From NCBI GenBank assembly GCA_019614645.1, contig JABWDB010000001.1, forward strand, positions 24,421,501 to 24,485,500: a stretch of 64,000 nt of DNA, read 5' to 3'. The notes beneath the pieces are model-generated. The model was not told the DNA's origin, searched no databases, and worked only from the letters and a program-made list of their open reading frames with translations. A program made the position numbers and the translations under genes. The number at the start of each line of letters is the position of its first letter. Within the stretch, counting starts at the first letter, position 1. Below are positions 28,001 to 39,229 of the stretch, in pieces. The DNA is from Stratiolaelaps scimitus. Its lineage: Eukaryota; Arthropoda; Arachnida; Mesostigmata; Laelapidae.

Positions 28001-29920
28001 GGTCTGATCCTCTAATTATCCTGATTTATTCCAGATTTGTTTTCGCTGCCGCTAAGCGGCCACGCGGTCGTCGGCTCAGTTCACTGCTAAGCTCTGTGAC
28101 GTACCCATGCAGATATACGCATAACGTACAATTGGATGGTCGCATTGCCCTAGAACAACCCCGCGCCGTACATCCATGTGTGTGATCGACAATAGACGCG
28201 CGCCTAAAAAAAATAATTCCTCGTATTTTTAATTTTTTCGCAAGGCGTCGAGCACCACCACCGCGACGGGGGCCGCGCGAGGCGGCTTCGCAACTGGGCT
28301 GGCACGAATATAATCTCGGGAAAAAAGACTCGAACGGATTTGTTGTTGGCGGCGACGGCTGCACAAGAACTGTTAGTATTATGTTGTATTGAATGAGTGA
28401 CGCAGTGACGCAGAAAAAGGTTTTCCACAGCCGAGCTCCTCGGCTGTCTTCTTTTATGTGGTAGGAGGACATCGGCACCGCTGTATCGCATTGCTCCAAG
28501 TACCTGCCTATCAGCAGAGGGTTGCTTATGCGATAGCAATTATAGTGTTGGCCAAGGGTAGGGATTCTTCGCCGCTTTCTTCTCTCAATACGGGCCTTAT
28601 ACGGGCTGTCTGAGTTCGGTTATGCTGGAATTGCACAAGCCATAAAAGGCTAACTATTAGATTATATATAGGTATATGTACGTCGGTATCGAGTTTGGCG
28701 GAACATCGATGCGTTTGATCTTTATCTCGAAGAGGTAACGGATACTCCAGCATATCCTGATTGTATTATGTACCACAACGGAAACTTTTGTTGTATAAAG
28801 GCCAGATGGAACAAATCACTGATCGAGCATTGAACGGAGCCTAGGTTATGTGACGCAGGAGTCGTTCAGCATATTTCTAGCTATGCAATAGGAATCCTAC
28901 GCTGAGAGAGCTTCCGGTCATGCCTGAACCCGTTTCTCAGTTCTCTTCGTTAAACGTCAGTAGGTGAATGTGGACTTGGCTGCATAGGTCAAGTTTCCGA
29001 CTGAAATACACCAGATATATTGAAATGTAATGTACATATTTTCGGCAATTTTGGGACACATGAGACATAGTGGGTGTATGTTAGTGTAAGATAAACTACT
29101 GTAAAATAGAATGTTGGCTGTACAGCTAAATGATATATGTGATCTATATGGTGACGTCTCTCTGTTCAATGGCGAGCCGTAGTTTATAGAAGGTTCCCCC
29201 CCCCCGGCGTAAGGTTGTCCTGCCCTTGTAGTCTATCGAAAAAACTGTGTTTGCATTCGTCTCAACGACATCTCGGTTTCATATGACAACCAGTGACAGC
29301 CATGATCCACCTCGTCTTCAAGTCAACATCGTTGTCCGCGAGATGCTGACTCACATCAATGGAAAATACTATGCGGTATAGATTTCCAGCCGCGGTGCAA
29401 CCAACAGGCTCCAGGAGAGACGCCGCACAGAGAAACTACTTAGCTCGCATAGACTTTTTACATGCATCTGATCACTCTGCGCTAACACCTATCTATGGGT
29501 GGCAAATAAGAAGGTCCACCAGAGGGGTAAATCCAGGTGAGGGGTAGACCCATTCTTTGTATATTAATAAGTAGTCATTTCCAAATAACTACTTATAAAT
29601 GATTCCCTTTCCGTCGTTGATTTTAAAAGTGTTTTTTTTTTGCGCTCATTTTTGATCGTAGCAAAAATCCACTTTAACGATTAATGAACAGCTGATCTTG
29701 TCAATATGTTTGGCCAACGAGCAGATGTGCCACAAATCTATCGATACTCTAGGACGGGTTGTTGTACGTTTAAGCACGGAAATACTTTTTAAAAAGCATA
29801 GTTTTCTTGATAAATTAAGTGTGCCAAGAAAAAATCCAATTCGTTCGAGCTATCTCCGAGACTTTTCACCTGTATATACATGTTAGATATGAAAATCATA
29901 ATCTATCTAACGACTTTTGA

Positions 29921-29955
29921 TTGGTAGTTACTTTAAGCCTTGGTAGTTACTTTAA
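29921..29955. repeat. 16-bp tandem direct repeat
   Basis: TTGGTAGTTACTTTAA occurs at 29921-29936 and 29940-29955, a perfect duplication with a 19-bp period. Confidence 0.92.
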
Positions 29956-30801
29956 ACTGTAATTGAATATCTTGTCTCGGGTTATTGGCTTATGTAATTA
30001 ATATGTCGGTAGTAAATGATCAGTGGAGTAATAGTATTCAAACATCTCAATATTTTATTTAGCCAGTCTCTCATGGGGCTTTTATTAAAGAGCTGCGCTA
30101 TCGATTGCAGAAGTGTGTCCCATTCAAGAAAAACTTTTTCCATGGCTGACCCTCAGCTGTCTCCCTTCCAAGGCGGGCCCCTCGACACCACTTTATAGCC
30201 TTGCTCCAAGGACCTGCTTGGAGACACGTCTCATGCGAGCAATTGTGGAGTTAGCCAGGATCAGGGGTGGTGGTTGTTCATTCCAGCCAGTTCCAGCTGA
30301 ATAGTTCAAGCGACGATCGTCTACCAGTTTGAAGAAGCATAGCAGCTAGCAAGGGGATTACGCAATCCTGACGCGATCAGTGCCCTACTTAAGGACAGCC
30401 GACAGTTATTCAATTGGCGAAATGTCTCGTTTGGCCTTGTGGCCGTTAAGTCACAACGCTTCGTTCAGGCCAGTTTGTCCTTCAGGGCGCAATGACGCTT
30501 GACTAGGTTCTCAGATGCTTCGAGTCAAACAGTGATCAAGGCAAGGCCGGGAAGTCGCTATGGCATCACGACGAGACGATGATGAGTTTGCGTTGGCTTC
30601 AGGCAACTATAGTGGTGCATATGCTGTGGGGAATGATGAGATCACATCACTGAGATAGTCTGCCAATACTATTGTAATGTGTGACCAGGTGGAGTACAGA
30701 AGCAACCTCGAATTAGTTCCCTCCCTAATATCTCATATCCACAAGTGGTTGGTGTTACCACTTACGTATTGATTTCGATGCGCTATTGAGGTGAAGGGCC
30801 A

Positions 30802-30833
30802 AGAGAAAGAGAGACAGAGAGAGAGAGAGAGAG
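30802..30833. repeat. GA tract
   Basis: Purine-only tract dominated by GA, about 120 bp upstream of the MITE. Confidence 0.93.
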
Positions 30834-30951
30834 GCGGTGGCGTTCTGAAAGCGATGCCAAATGCGTTCACGCCACATTGCTAGATTACGAAAGATATACG
30901 AATATATTCTCTAGCAAATCGATATGCATATAGTGTATACATCACGCGAAG

Positions 30952-31105
30952 TACAGGGCGTTCGATAAGTCACCCAACCCTATGACGCAGAAACAAGTTA
31001 CGAGGGTTGAGTCATTTACTGGTCGCGTTCACATGATATTCTTGTGGTAGGTTGGGTAAGTTTTCGGACAGCACCTAGTTGTGTGACTTACCCGAACACC
31101 CTGTA
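30952..31105. mobile_element. MITE with about 25-bp terminal inverted repeats and TA target duplication
   Basis: The left end reads TACAGGGCGTTCG...TAAGTCAC. The right end, reverse-complemented, reads TACAGGGTGTTCG...TAAGTCAC, so the termini match with about one substitution and one small indel over 23 bases. Both ends are TA followed by CAGGG, consistent with a TA target-site duplication and insertion by a Tc1/mariner-type transposase. The element is about 150 bp with no coding capacity. Inside, at 31049-31075, a further inverted copy of the TIR-like motif (GGTTGGGTAAG...CGGACAGCACC) suggests a nested or internally rearranged structure. The autonomous partner is not visible; the mariner relic near the window's end has no identified TIR to compare. 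Confidence 0.75.
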
Positions 31106-31361
31106 GAATGAATTAATAATAAACACGTAGCAGCTAGCTACACGACATCGACACACACACACACAGAGAGAAGGCGTAGGCGGATTTCCCATATGCTCGT
31201 GCGAATTTCGTTTTGTAGATCTTATCTTCGCTTGTGTTCGACTGGCACCATCGACTGGGCGTCTATTTAAACGACCTTCTTCCTCTCGCGGCGGCCAACC
31301 GCAACTCATGCACAGCGGGTCGCTGGCAAGCGAACTAAGGCTGGCCATTCGTTATTGGTCG

Positions 31362-31398
31362 CAGTAGCAGCAGCAGCAGCAGTCGTAGTAGTAGTACT
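31362..31398. repeat. AGC and AGT triplet array
   Basis: Six CAG-type units followed by TAG/GTA units. Confidence 0.93.
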
Positions 31399-32419
31399 AT
31401 TGTAGATATAAGTGGCTGAGACAAAACGATAGCTCATCAGTTCAAGGTTAGTTGACGCCAGCGAACATCGAAGCGGCAAAGTTTACATTTCATATAATTA
31501 ATTACTGACGGATGCTTGCAGACGGTGGTGCTTTTGCTGTGCGACAATTCGATCCATTTGTTGTAATATAACCATAATAATAATAATAACACAACCCATG
31601 TGGCGACTATCACAACGTCATATGCGGCCGGTCGAGTACAGTCACTGAACGTCAGATTGCTCCTATCCACTGTATGCTAAACGTACTCCTACAGCAGCCA
31701 ACGTTAGTGCGTATGATGATTTATGTACATGGTTCGGTGCGAATTACCGCATCAACCGTTGATTTGTTGTTTCGAGCCTAGAATGAACATAACGATCGAA
31801 AACTATCGATTGAACGAAACGAAGTCATAACCTCTTCCGCAATTCGGGAACACTGAGAGGATACAGTGCGAATTCCCCCCTTAGCAGAGGTCATAAGAAA
31901 AGCTAGCAATTAATCAGCACGAGCTCAGCTGAAGGCGCCTGTAGGCATTGTATACGTATTAGATAATATGTACATACGAATGTGCTCGTACGTGCCAAGC
32001 ACGTACCCCAGTGCTTTATAAATGGCTGGATGGTAATATTGACGATGATGATAAGCAGAGCGATAATTTGATATTGTTTAATATCCAGTTTGAGAGATCC
32101 GTGAGTGCGTCACGCACCGAGAACAACGGTTTGATCAATTGACATAGGCATACTCGTCCAGGCATGGGCAACGGTATACACTGCTTTACATGAATTCCTT
32201 CCCGTTCTTCCTGGCCTCCACAGCGACGCGTTCTTCGTAATGATTTGACCCTTGGCGACTACGTGTCTCAGCACCGTTTATTGTCTTAGTCACGGATCTG
32301 CTGCTACCGTCGTAATGGACATGACCGCCGGCAGCAGAATCTCTCGAGCACTCCAGCGGTTTCACGCTGTCTTTCTGCCGGTTTGTTGCTCGGCTCATTG
32401 ACATTCCACTCCGTTCTTT

Positions 32420-32460
32420 GCTGTTGTTGTTGTTGCTGCTGCCGCCACCGCCGCCGCCGT
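32420..32460. repeat. CTG/TTG to CCG triplet array
   Basis: TTG units grade into GCTGCC and CCG units, the same GTT-to-GCC transition as at 59699-59755. Confidence 0.93.
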
Positions 32461-32847
32461 AGCTGTCGCACAACGGGACGAAACACCGCTGCCGCCGGCG
32501 TTTCGTACTGTCGTTGGTTTTAAGGCTTAGAGTATAGGGCGAACAGCGTCTCTTGTCTACTCTCTCGCCTGACGGCCGACAGTCCCCGAGCAGCTATTTT
32601 GGATGAGATGGTGGCTCTCTCTCTCTCTCTCTCTACTCGTGCAACACCAGTAGATTAGACAACTATGAGCGCCATACGACAGCCATTCGAGAGCAGAGCG
32701 TTACGTGGCAGCTAATAAGGTTGTATCCGTTCACGCGACTGTGTGGCGTATATGCTAAATAGCCAGCGATGACCTTCGACCATGGCAACGCAATGGTCGG
32801 TGAGCGCTCTTTAGGCGTCCTGTCGGCCAAGAAGCCTCGGGGAGAAT

Positions 32848-32874
32848 CCGCCGCCGCCGCCGCTGCCACCGCCG
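32848..32874. repeat. CCG triplet array
   Basis: Imperfect CCG repeats. Confidence 0.93.
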
Positions 32875-33388
32875 TCCTTAATTGAGCTGACCCAATGAGG
32901 ACACCATTGAAGGGATGACAGAAGTAACGATCGACGCAAACAACCTCACCAACCTGCGAGTTCCTCCACAGCGGTGCACCGACATTGTTTCGGCGGCCGG
33001 GGCTGGAGACCATATTCAGGAGATCAACTATTGGCTAACCGATGGAATTTTCTATGAGAACATGCCACCATTAATCACGTACAAAGGATAAATAGCAAGC
33101 AGATCAATGATGTGCACCCATGCGATACGCCCATGCGAGTCCGCCCTCCGCTACATAGGGACATAGTATCTTCATGCTGTCGTATCGCTTCGGGATATTC
33201 GATGAGGATTGATCCGGCCACCCTAACGATGAGGGGGGTATTGAAAAGAGGCATCCGCCCGAGAAGCCTAAGTTAGCTCGTTTGCCATCGGTAGCACTAT
33301 TTCAAACGATCGACGACGCGCGCCGCCTGACCACGTGGGGCACATGGTGGGCTTTATAATGCCCCAGAAGAAGTTCCCTTCAGTCAGC

Positions 33389-33535
33389 GCTTAGGTGGCT
33401 TGGACGGCTAAGTCTATGGCTATAGGAAGCCAGAGGCCGCAGGTTCGAGCTCCGCTACGTGATGACATATAAGAGAGCTTAAGCATTGTAAGAATTGCAG
33501 CTCCTTTAATAAACCAATAATCCATTACCTTTACC
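33389..33535 (+). mobile_element. tRNA-derived SINE or tRNA pseudogene of a different family
   Basis: An A box (TGGCTTGGACGG, 33396-33407) and a B box (GGTTCGAGCTC, 33442-33452) lie 46 bp apart. A degenerate anticodon stem (GGCT/AGCC) and a class-II-like longer variable region lie between them. The T-arm pairs only partly and the acceptor stem does not close, so this is not a functional tRNA. An unrelated tail of about 80 bp ends in repeated CCATTACC/TTTACC-like motifs. The body does not match the SINE at 44.6 kb. Confidence 0.5.
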
Positions 33536-34171
33536 TTCAAACGATCGGTTTTCAAATGTCGACATTACTAATTGTCTGTGCGTTTTTACACCTCGAATGA
33601 GCACTTCCAAACGTTTCGGGCTGAATCTCAGTTAACACGATATTGCTTTTGCGTAGCGTCGTTACGTCGTTGAACCCTAAATGCTGCTGTGTAAAGGTGG
33701 GACTGAATCGGTGCACCGACGTGTACCACCTCCGGTTGCAAGGCTGGCGCAGACGAATGCATCAGCAGACTCGACGGGTGACCAGACCTGTAGGTCTGCT
33801 AGAACCGCCAGCAATGGTGCCGCAAAGTTTCAGCCCGAGTGGAAATGTATGTCTTCGCTCCGTTGAGCCCTGACAAACATTATCCGATAAAGATATAGAA
33901 TATTAGTGCTGTGTTGTTATGATACAGCTGTTGCTATAAAGCAAAAGCAGAAACGAACGAGATGTTTGCTCTGCGTACGGCTCCCCCGACCGATTTCGAA
34001 AGCTAAGCAATAACGCGTCAATGAAACAGCGCTGCGCACACAACTGTGCAGGCCAATGCGGAAGATATATATGGTGTAATTTATATATTAGTGCATGAAC
34101 CTGTCACTCGTGAAATGCAAATATTATTTACAATTCGTCGCGATCACACCTTGGACTAGATGCATCACCAG

Positions 34172-34207
34172 CTGGACTTCGTAGTTCAAGCCTACGAAGT
34201 TTTCCAG
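34172..34207. repeat. hairpin, 9-bp core with bulged extension
   Basis: ACTTCGTAG (34176-34184) pairs with CTACGAAGT (34192-34200); CTGGA/TCCAG extend the stem past a bulge. Confidence 0.88.
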
Positions 34208-35223
34208 TGTTACTAGCCTTTCTATCCTGGCTTTCTGATGCTCAAAGTCAACTTATTCGACGAGCCGTTTTCATCACTAACCGCTGATACTTTCACAGAT
34301 TTTCACTGTGCAGTCTGCTGATATGTGTCTAGATATCGACTTTCGCTGTGGTTGGTCCCTCTAACTGTTCTATTTTATTAGACATTTCTCGGTTGTTATA
34401 TTACACGCACATACTGTGTCTATATGGGCGCGGGGCCGAAACAATCCCATAATGCGGCCATCGGAGCGCGGTGGTCTTCTGGGCACATATTATATTTCAA
34501 AAGTCATTGACAGTGTTTGAAGCGTTTATTTCGAAAAGTCGCCCTGCTTCTCATGCTATATATATATAATAGACGCGGGATTAGCTCTTCGAAAGGTACA
34601 TGATTTGTGAAAAACAGACTAGATTTCTCATTTTCTTTACATTGAGGCGCAAATCAGCTAATGGACGTGCCGAGTTGACGCGAGAGTGGCATCGAACGTA
34701 GCGAGAAGAGGAGCGGACAGCTGGTTTGCGCGATTCAATACCTCGGATGTGACGCCGAGTGTGCTATGTTATGTGGTATTCGAGTGGCAATTCTCTGGTA
34801 AAAGCTTCGGTGGCAGAGAACAATGTGATACTCAGGGGCACCTTTTTCGAGAACCGTTGAAAACGATTTCCGATGGATTTATATTGGACGAGCATTGTGT
34901 GGCCAAGCCCGCCGCCTACACTCACTGTCCTCATAAACATAGTTGTGTACATGTAAATCACTTATTGATACCCGGAATTCATAGTGCATGCGCATGGATC
35001 ACAAGTTGGCCATTGTATTCGAATGGTGCGGATCTCCTTTCCTTCTGTCAGCCATCAAACAGAACACGCTACATCTATTAATTTCGTCCACTTGAATTCA
35101 ACAAACTAGCGGCTCGTAACGGTCTCGATAGCGTTCGAGGCAGCGTCTGCTGGAGCGACTATTTAACACTAGTTCTCATATCATTTATCACTCGCTCACG
35201 CAGTAGCGAGAGACAAAAAGAGA

Positions 35224-35226
<3 letters not shown>

Positions 35227-35286
<60 letters not shown>

Positions 35287-35300
35287 GAGAGAGAGAGAGA
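35227..35300. repeat. (AT)28 followed by (GA)7 compound microsatellite
   Basis: A perfect 57-bp AT array, the longest in the window, is joined to a GA tract after AAAG. Expected to be length-polymorphic and to form cruciforms. Confidence 0.97.
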
Positions 35301-36117
35301 ATAAATTATTGCGGCGTTAATGATCGTCATACAGAAGAGTACTCTGGGGGCGAGCTATCTCATTTGTGGCTCCACATAATTCCAACTATAATCAGGAAAG
35401 GAAGCCAAAAACGAAAAGGATGACGAGACATTAACGAACGAACGCATACGATGACGTTTGGGTTTGAATAATAAAATGTAACAGTAGCATGATGTACTCC
35501 GGTCTAGAATGATCAGGAGGGCTCTGCTCAGGCGCATCGTTGGCTGGTCGACAACAATTATTAGTACCTTGTTGTGGCCAAATGCTGTGACCAACGAAGC
35601 ATTCGCTGTTGTTTGTATTGTGACGACCTGACGTGGTTGTTTGTCACTTTTCAATGGCAACAAGTGGCGATAATGTCACTCGAATAGAACATTATCGTGG
35701 AAAGGGTTTGGTCAGAGAAGTTCGAGACGCTACGGTGTAAGAGATAGCCGTATCGGTGCTTCTACTGAGCAACCCGTAACCTCAATAGTCGATCGTGAAT
35801 CTACTAAGTAGCCACTGCCCTTTCGGTCCGATGCTCTCGCAAGGACTGCCAATAGAGAGAAACCAACACTCCGCGTATCGTGAAATGCTCGGAGACGCAC
35901 GGTTAAGCGAATGTCTGCCAACATTTAGCCAGCCATCTAATTCTCAGCCTTTACCCCAGAATCTGACCACCGCCTCCACCAGCTACAGAGCTCAACCGCT
36001 GTAACCAGAAGCAGCAGCCGCGTGTTTTGGCCACGCAACCACAGATCACTCGACGCTGTTGTCAACGACGCCACACCCTGTCTAGCTTTTAGTTTAGCTT
36101 TAGGTATTGCGTGTAAA

Positions 36118-36120
36118 TAC

Positions 36121-36166
<46 letters not shown>
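36118..36166. repeat. TA microsatellite, one interruption
   Basis: About 49 bp of alternating A/T broken once by a C (ATACATAT). Confidence 0.97.
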
Positions 36167-36169
<3 letters not shown>

Positions 36170-36686
36170 TGGCATAGTCGACAAGACATATATCCCGATC
36201 TTTCATTACAACTGACCTCGATGTGCAACGTACCCGACCACTTGTTCATCTCCAACGTAAGATTTACGTACAGGCTATTATAATGAAAAGATTGTGTATC
36301 TTGGGGTGGGCCTGGGATAAATAAATTGACCTATATATGTCAAAGGGAACAGCATGCTTTGACTTAATGTCATCACAAACGTATATACTAGTACATATAT
36401 CCCACTTGAGAATCTTAGCCTAGAAAAGGCGCAAAACAGCTATGAACGTTATAACTACAGACGTGTTCGAATTCATATATTTCCAAGATAATATACATTT
36501 TTAGAGGATATTTCATGCATTTCGCTCGTAGACGTTAGCGCTTGGTGTGCAGTATCCAACGCACGGTGCATGTGTGTTTCATTGGCGGCTGTCTCAATTA
36601 ATTAAGCGAGTACTCGTGATGTATCAAGACGTAAAATACTACAACAACGTAGATTGTGTCCGGACTGGGGAGAACAAGCTGAAAAC

Positions 36687-36708
36687 CGCGCCGCCGCCGC
36701 CGCCGCCG
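36687..36708. repeat. CCG triplet array
   Basis: Seven perfect GCC units. Confidence 0.95.
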
Positions 36709-37156
36709 ATCAAGGGCGTTCCAGCTGTGGAGTGAGCCTGGGCGCTCAGAACGACATTGAGCTCGACCTGCGAAAAACAGGAAGCATACAGCTGCAGCAA
36801 CGGTTCGATCTAACCTGATAAAACAGCGCAGCCGTTTCGAGTTGCCGTGCTTCGGCCTCGCCGTCTCTATGGCAAACGCCGTAGCCAACGTGAGCGAGCT
36901 ATGGCAAATAAATCTCTTTCGGCTGGCATAGAAAGGCCGATAAGATTGAGCCAAATGTGACCGTGCCTTCCATCCGATTGTGGATCGGGTCTGTTCATTC
37001 GGAACTAACCTGGATTCGGATGTCGTTGGTTACAAGTCTCTCGAACTTCCGTCGGCGTGGAACGAATGAAGAATGTACATGGGAGTTTGAGTAGAACAAG
37101 AAAACTGCCATGTGGTTCGCCTATCTCGTATTCAACTGAGTAACGCTGGCGGAATT

Positions 37157-37176
37157 CATTATTATTATTATTATTA
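37157..37176. repeat. ATT microsatellite
   Basis: Six to seven ATT units. Confidence 0.95.
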
Positions 37177-38259
37177 CACAGTTCGACAAAGCTGCGGAAT
37201 ATGTCACAAGCATAATTGTGTCTGATTTGGCTTTGGATGCTTTAGAAGCAGCAGGACATTGAAAAGCGGAAACTTACTTAAATCGTATTCTTGAAAAATT
37301 CGACATTTTCGTCTTTGAGCCTTTTCCTCTTCAGAAAAGATAGCTATAGAAATCGTTCCGATTGTAGAGGAAAGTCAGTTATGTTTTCTGTACAATGCAA
37401 CCCAACACGGCTGGTCGATGCGACAATGTTTTGTCCACCTTTGTGTTTTGTGCCCTTGAATTACATATATGTCATATATCAATAATGAATGGCGGGACAG
37501 ACGCGCACAGATGTCACATTGCAAGAGGTTTTTGGTTCTGCGCTGTAAGCGTTTATTTCCACATACGTATTCGCGTTAGAAAAAGTGTAATTTCTTCCAG
37601 CTTTAAGAGCACATTGTTCCGCATATATGAAAGCTACAGGCATCCTTGCGTATCGAGCGATTCCTCGAACACATTCGGCAGAACAACTGGCTCTTTACAA
37701 TGACCCCCCCCCCTCATATTTATACTATTTCCATCATCAGGCGTGTTACAAAGGGTGGTTGCAAATCCCAGGTATTCTAACACCTTCACACACTCACTGT
37801 ACATATGGTTCATCGGAGAAGCCCTCCTCTCATAAGGTCAATCAACAGCGCGACGAGTGCATGGTTGACGCCGGCTCTGAGATATGGCATTACCATTGTA
37901 TTATGCACCACGTACAATCGTCTCGTGGTAGCGAATAATGTCGTAAATTTGAGCCTATCTGTTTGACACGTCGAACGGTCAACACGATGTCACGTCAAGG
38001 GATCGTGTGCACAAGCCGCGTCCAAAAGGGGCGACATGCTGAATCCCGAATTGACAGCAGAGTGCCACTGAACTTGATCGCAGTCTCTTTCCATTGTCAA
38101 TTTTGGCGAAACGTCTGCCAAACGTAAGTATGACGCCACATACGTGACGGGAACACTCACAGAATAGTTGACGCCAGTAGGTAGGTATTCATAATAGCCA
38201 GCACCAGCATCGCCGGCTCACGATATGCCTTCGTTCGATATGCGTCGTACTTACTTTAC

Positions 38260-38598
38260 CCTGACATTAATCACAGCATCATTCAGGATATTGTTGGGCA
38301 GTACGTGAGACAAATGAGGAAAATGCGGGCAGCAGAGCCTAAAGATAAAGGCTTTATCGGCTTCTGAAAGGAACTGCAGTTTTTCAATGCTTAGGTTCTC
38401 TTGGGGTGTGGTGGAACGAGCGGACATTGATTCCGTGATAGACACACTATCGTCGACAAAACTCAGGTTCTCTTGGGGTGTGTTCCCCTGTTTAATCAGC
38501 GGACTGTTCCTTGAACTGACAGAACCAGGTTCTTTGCCCTTCTTCGTTATTTTGATGGGACTCGATCTCCCCGCTCCCCCTGCTACAACAGATGTCCC
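38260..38598 (-). CDS. candidate internal exon (113 codons), function unknown
   Basis: Read on the minus strand, a good acceptor (TTTGTTCTTTACTGTAG, ending at 38599) opens a stop-free frame of exactly 113 codons. It ends at a donor GTAAAG, with an even better GTAAGT five bases later. Composition is protein-like: a Ser/Lys/Pro-rich first half, probably disordered, then a more hydrophobic helix-like half (LSEADKAFIFRLCCPHF). A heptapeptide TPQENLS occurs twice, encoded by identical 18-bp repeats 72 bp apart, which preserves the frame. The exon starts and ends in phase 0, compatible with the candidate exon at 40532-40700. No family was recognised. Frames of this length occur by chance in a window this size, so the splice sites carry most of the weight. 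The plus strand is also open here. Confidence 0.3.
38393..38482. repeat. 18-bp direct repeat, 72-bp spacing
   Basis: AGGTTCTCTTGGGGTGTG is identical at 38393-38410 and 38465-38482, inside the candidate minus-strand exon. Confidence 0.95.
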
Positions 38599-38901
38599 CT
38601 ACAGTAAAGAACAAAAGTTGTTTACCCAGCGGAATCAGCGTAGAAGTGCGTAAATCAAGACGACTGCATTTCTCCGTCCGGTGATGATTAATTGTACCGC
38701 AAATGATACCGCTGTTTCTTTTCATTCCACTGTCCTTCGCTCAATAATCTATAAACAGACCTCGACACGTGTAAAACACCACAACACATTGAGTTATCAT
38801 TCGAGATCACGATATTTTGACTGTTGTTCACAACCCATATCAATAGAATTTCATCGGCATATAGCTAGATAAGTCATTTTCAAGGTGAGTACTCTCTTTA
38901 G

Positions 38902-39123
38902 GTGGTCGATGCGCGTAATGAGAACGCATGGGACGCCTTTGCTGGATCTACGCTTGGAGATTTTGAATCGACGAAGGGGCCCGCAACGGTAGCGAGCGCA
39001 CTTGGTCGAGACACAATTTATTCGACACTTGTCAACACGACACAAACTTACAATATCATGAAGGAGGCGGCCTCCGTTACGACCTCTCTGGAGCACTACC
39101 CGTTACAATGGTCACATGAGTAG
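38902..39123 (+). CDS. candidate terminal exon (73 codons to a stop), function unknown
   Basis: A strong acceptor (ACTCTCTTTAG) precedes a frame that runs 73 codons to TAG. The peptide has balanced, cysteine-free composition (DARNENAWDAF, LGDFESTKGPATVASALG, EHYPLQWSHE), unlike the Cys/Arg/Ser-rich frames elsewhere. A consensus donor (AAG|GTGAGT) sits only 15 bases upstream of the acceptor AG, so the two cannot be used together. It could also be a remnant of a mobile element, since the retrotransposon piece begins 100 bp downstream. No family recognised. Confidence 0.2.
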   Translation: MVDARNENAWDAFAGSTLGDFESTKGPATVASALGRDTIYSTLVNTTQTYNIMKEAASVTTSLEHYPLQWSHE

Positions 39124-39183
39124 TTGTCGGAACATGTCGCGCAATTCGACCCGCCGGCCATCCAGACAGCGAGACAACAGCGT

Positions 39184-39191
39184 ATAATATA

Positions 39192-39222
<31 letters not shown>

Positions 39223-39223
39223 G
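39184..39223. repeat. TA-rich microsatellite abutting the retrotransposon fragment
   Basis: TAATA units grade into a pure TA array that ends a few bases before the open frame starting at 39230. Confidence 0.97.
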
Positions 39224-39229
39224 ATTTAA

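Larger units (their letters stand above)
25350..30900. other. no supported gene
   Basis: Several short frames (26.1-27.1 kb plus, 25.7-26.1 kb minus) look protein-like but lack convincing splice sites. A very AT-rich patch lies at 27.42-27.52 kb, a C10 run at 29196 and a GA tract at 30.80 kb. Confidence 0.45.
34000..38250. other. microsatellite-rich non-coding DNA
   Basis: Holds the two longest TA arrays of the window, a GCC array (36687-36708) and an ATT array (37157-37176). A frame at 34686-35081 plus (131 codons) has no clear splice sites. A tiny minus-strand acceptor/donor pair near 37.28-37.33 kb was noted but is too short to call. Confidence 0.45.
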
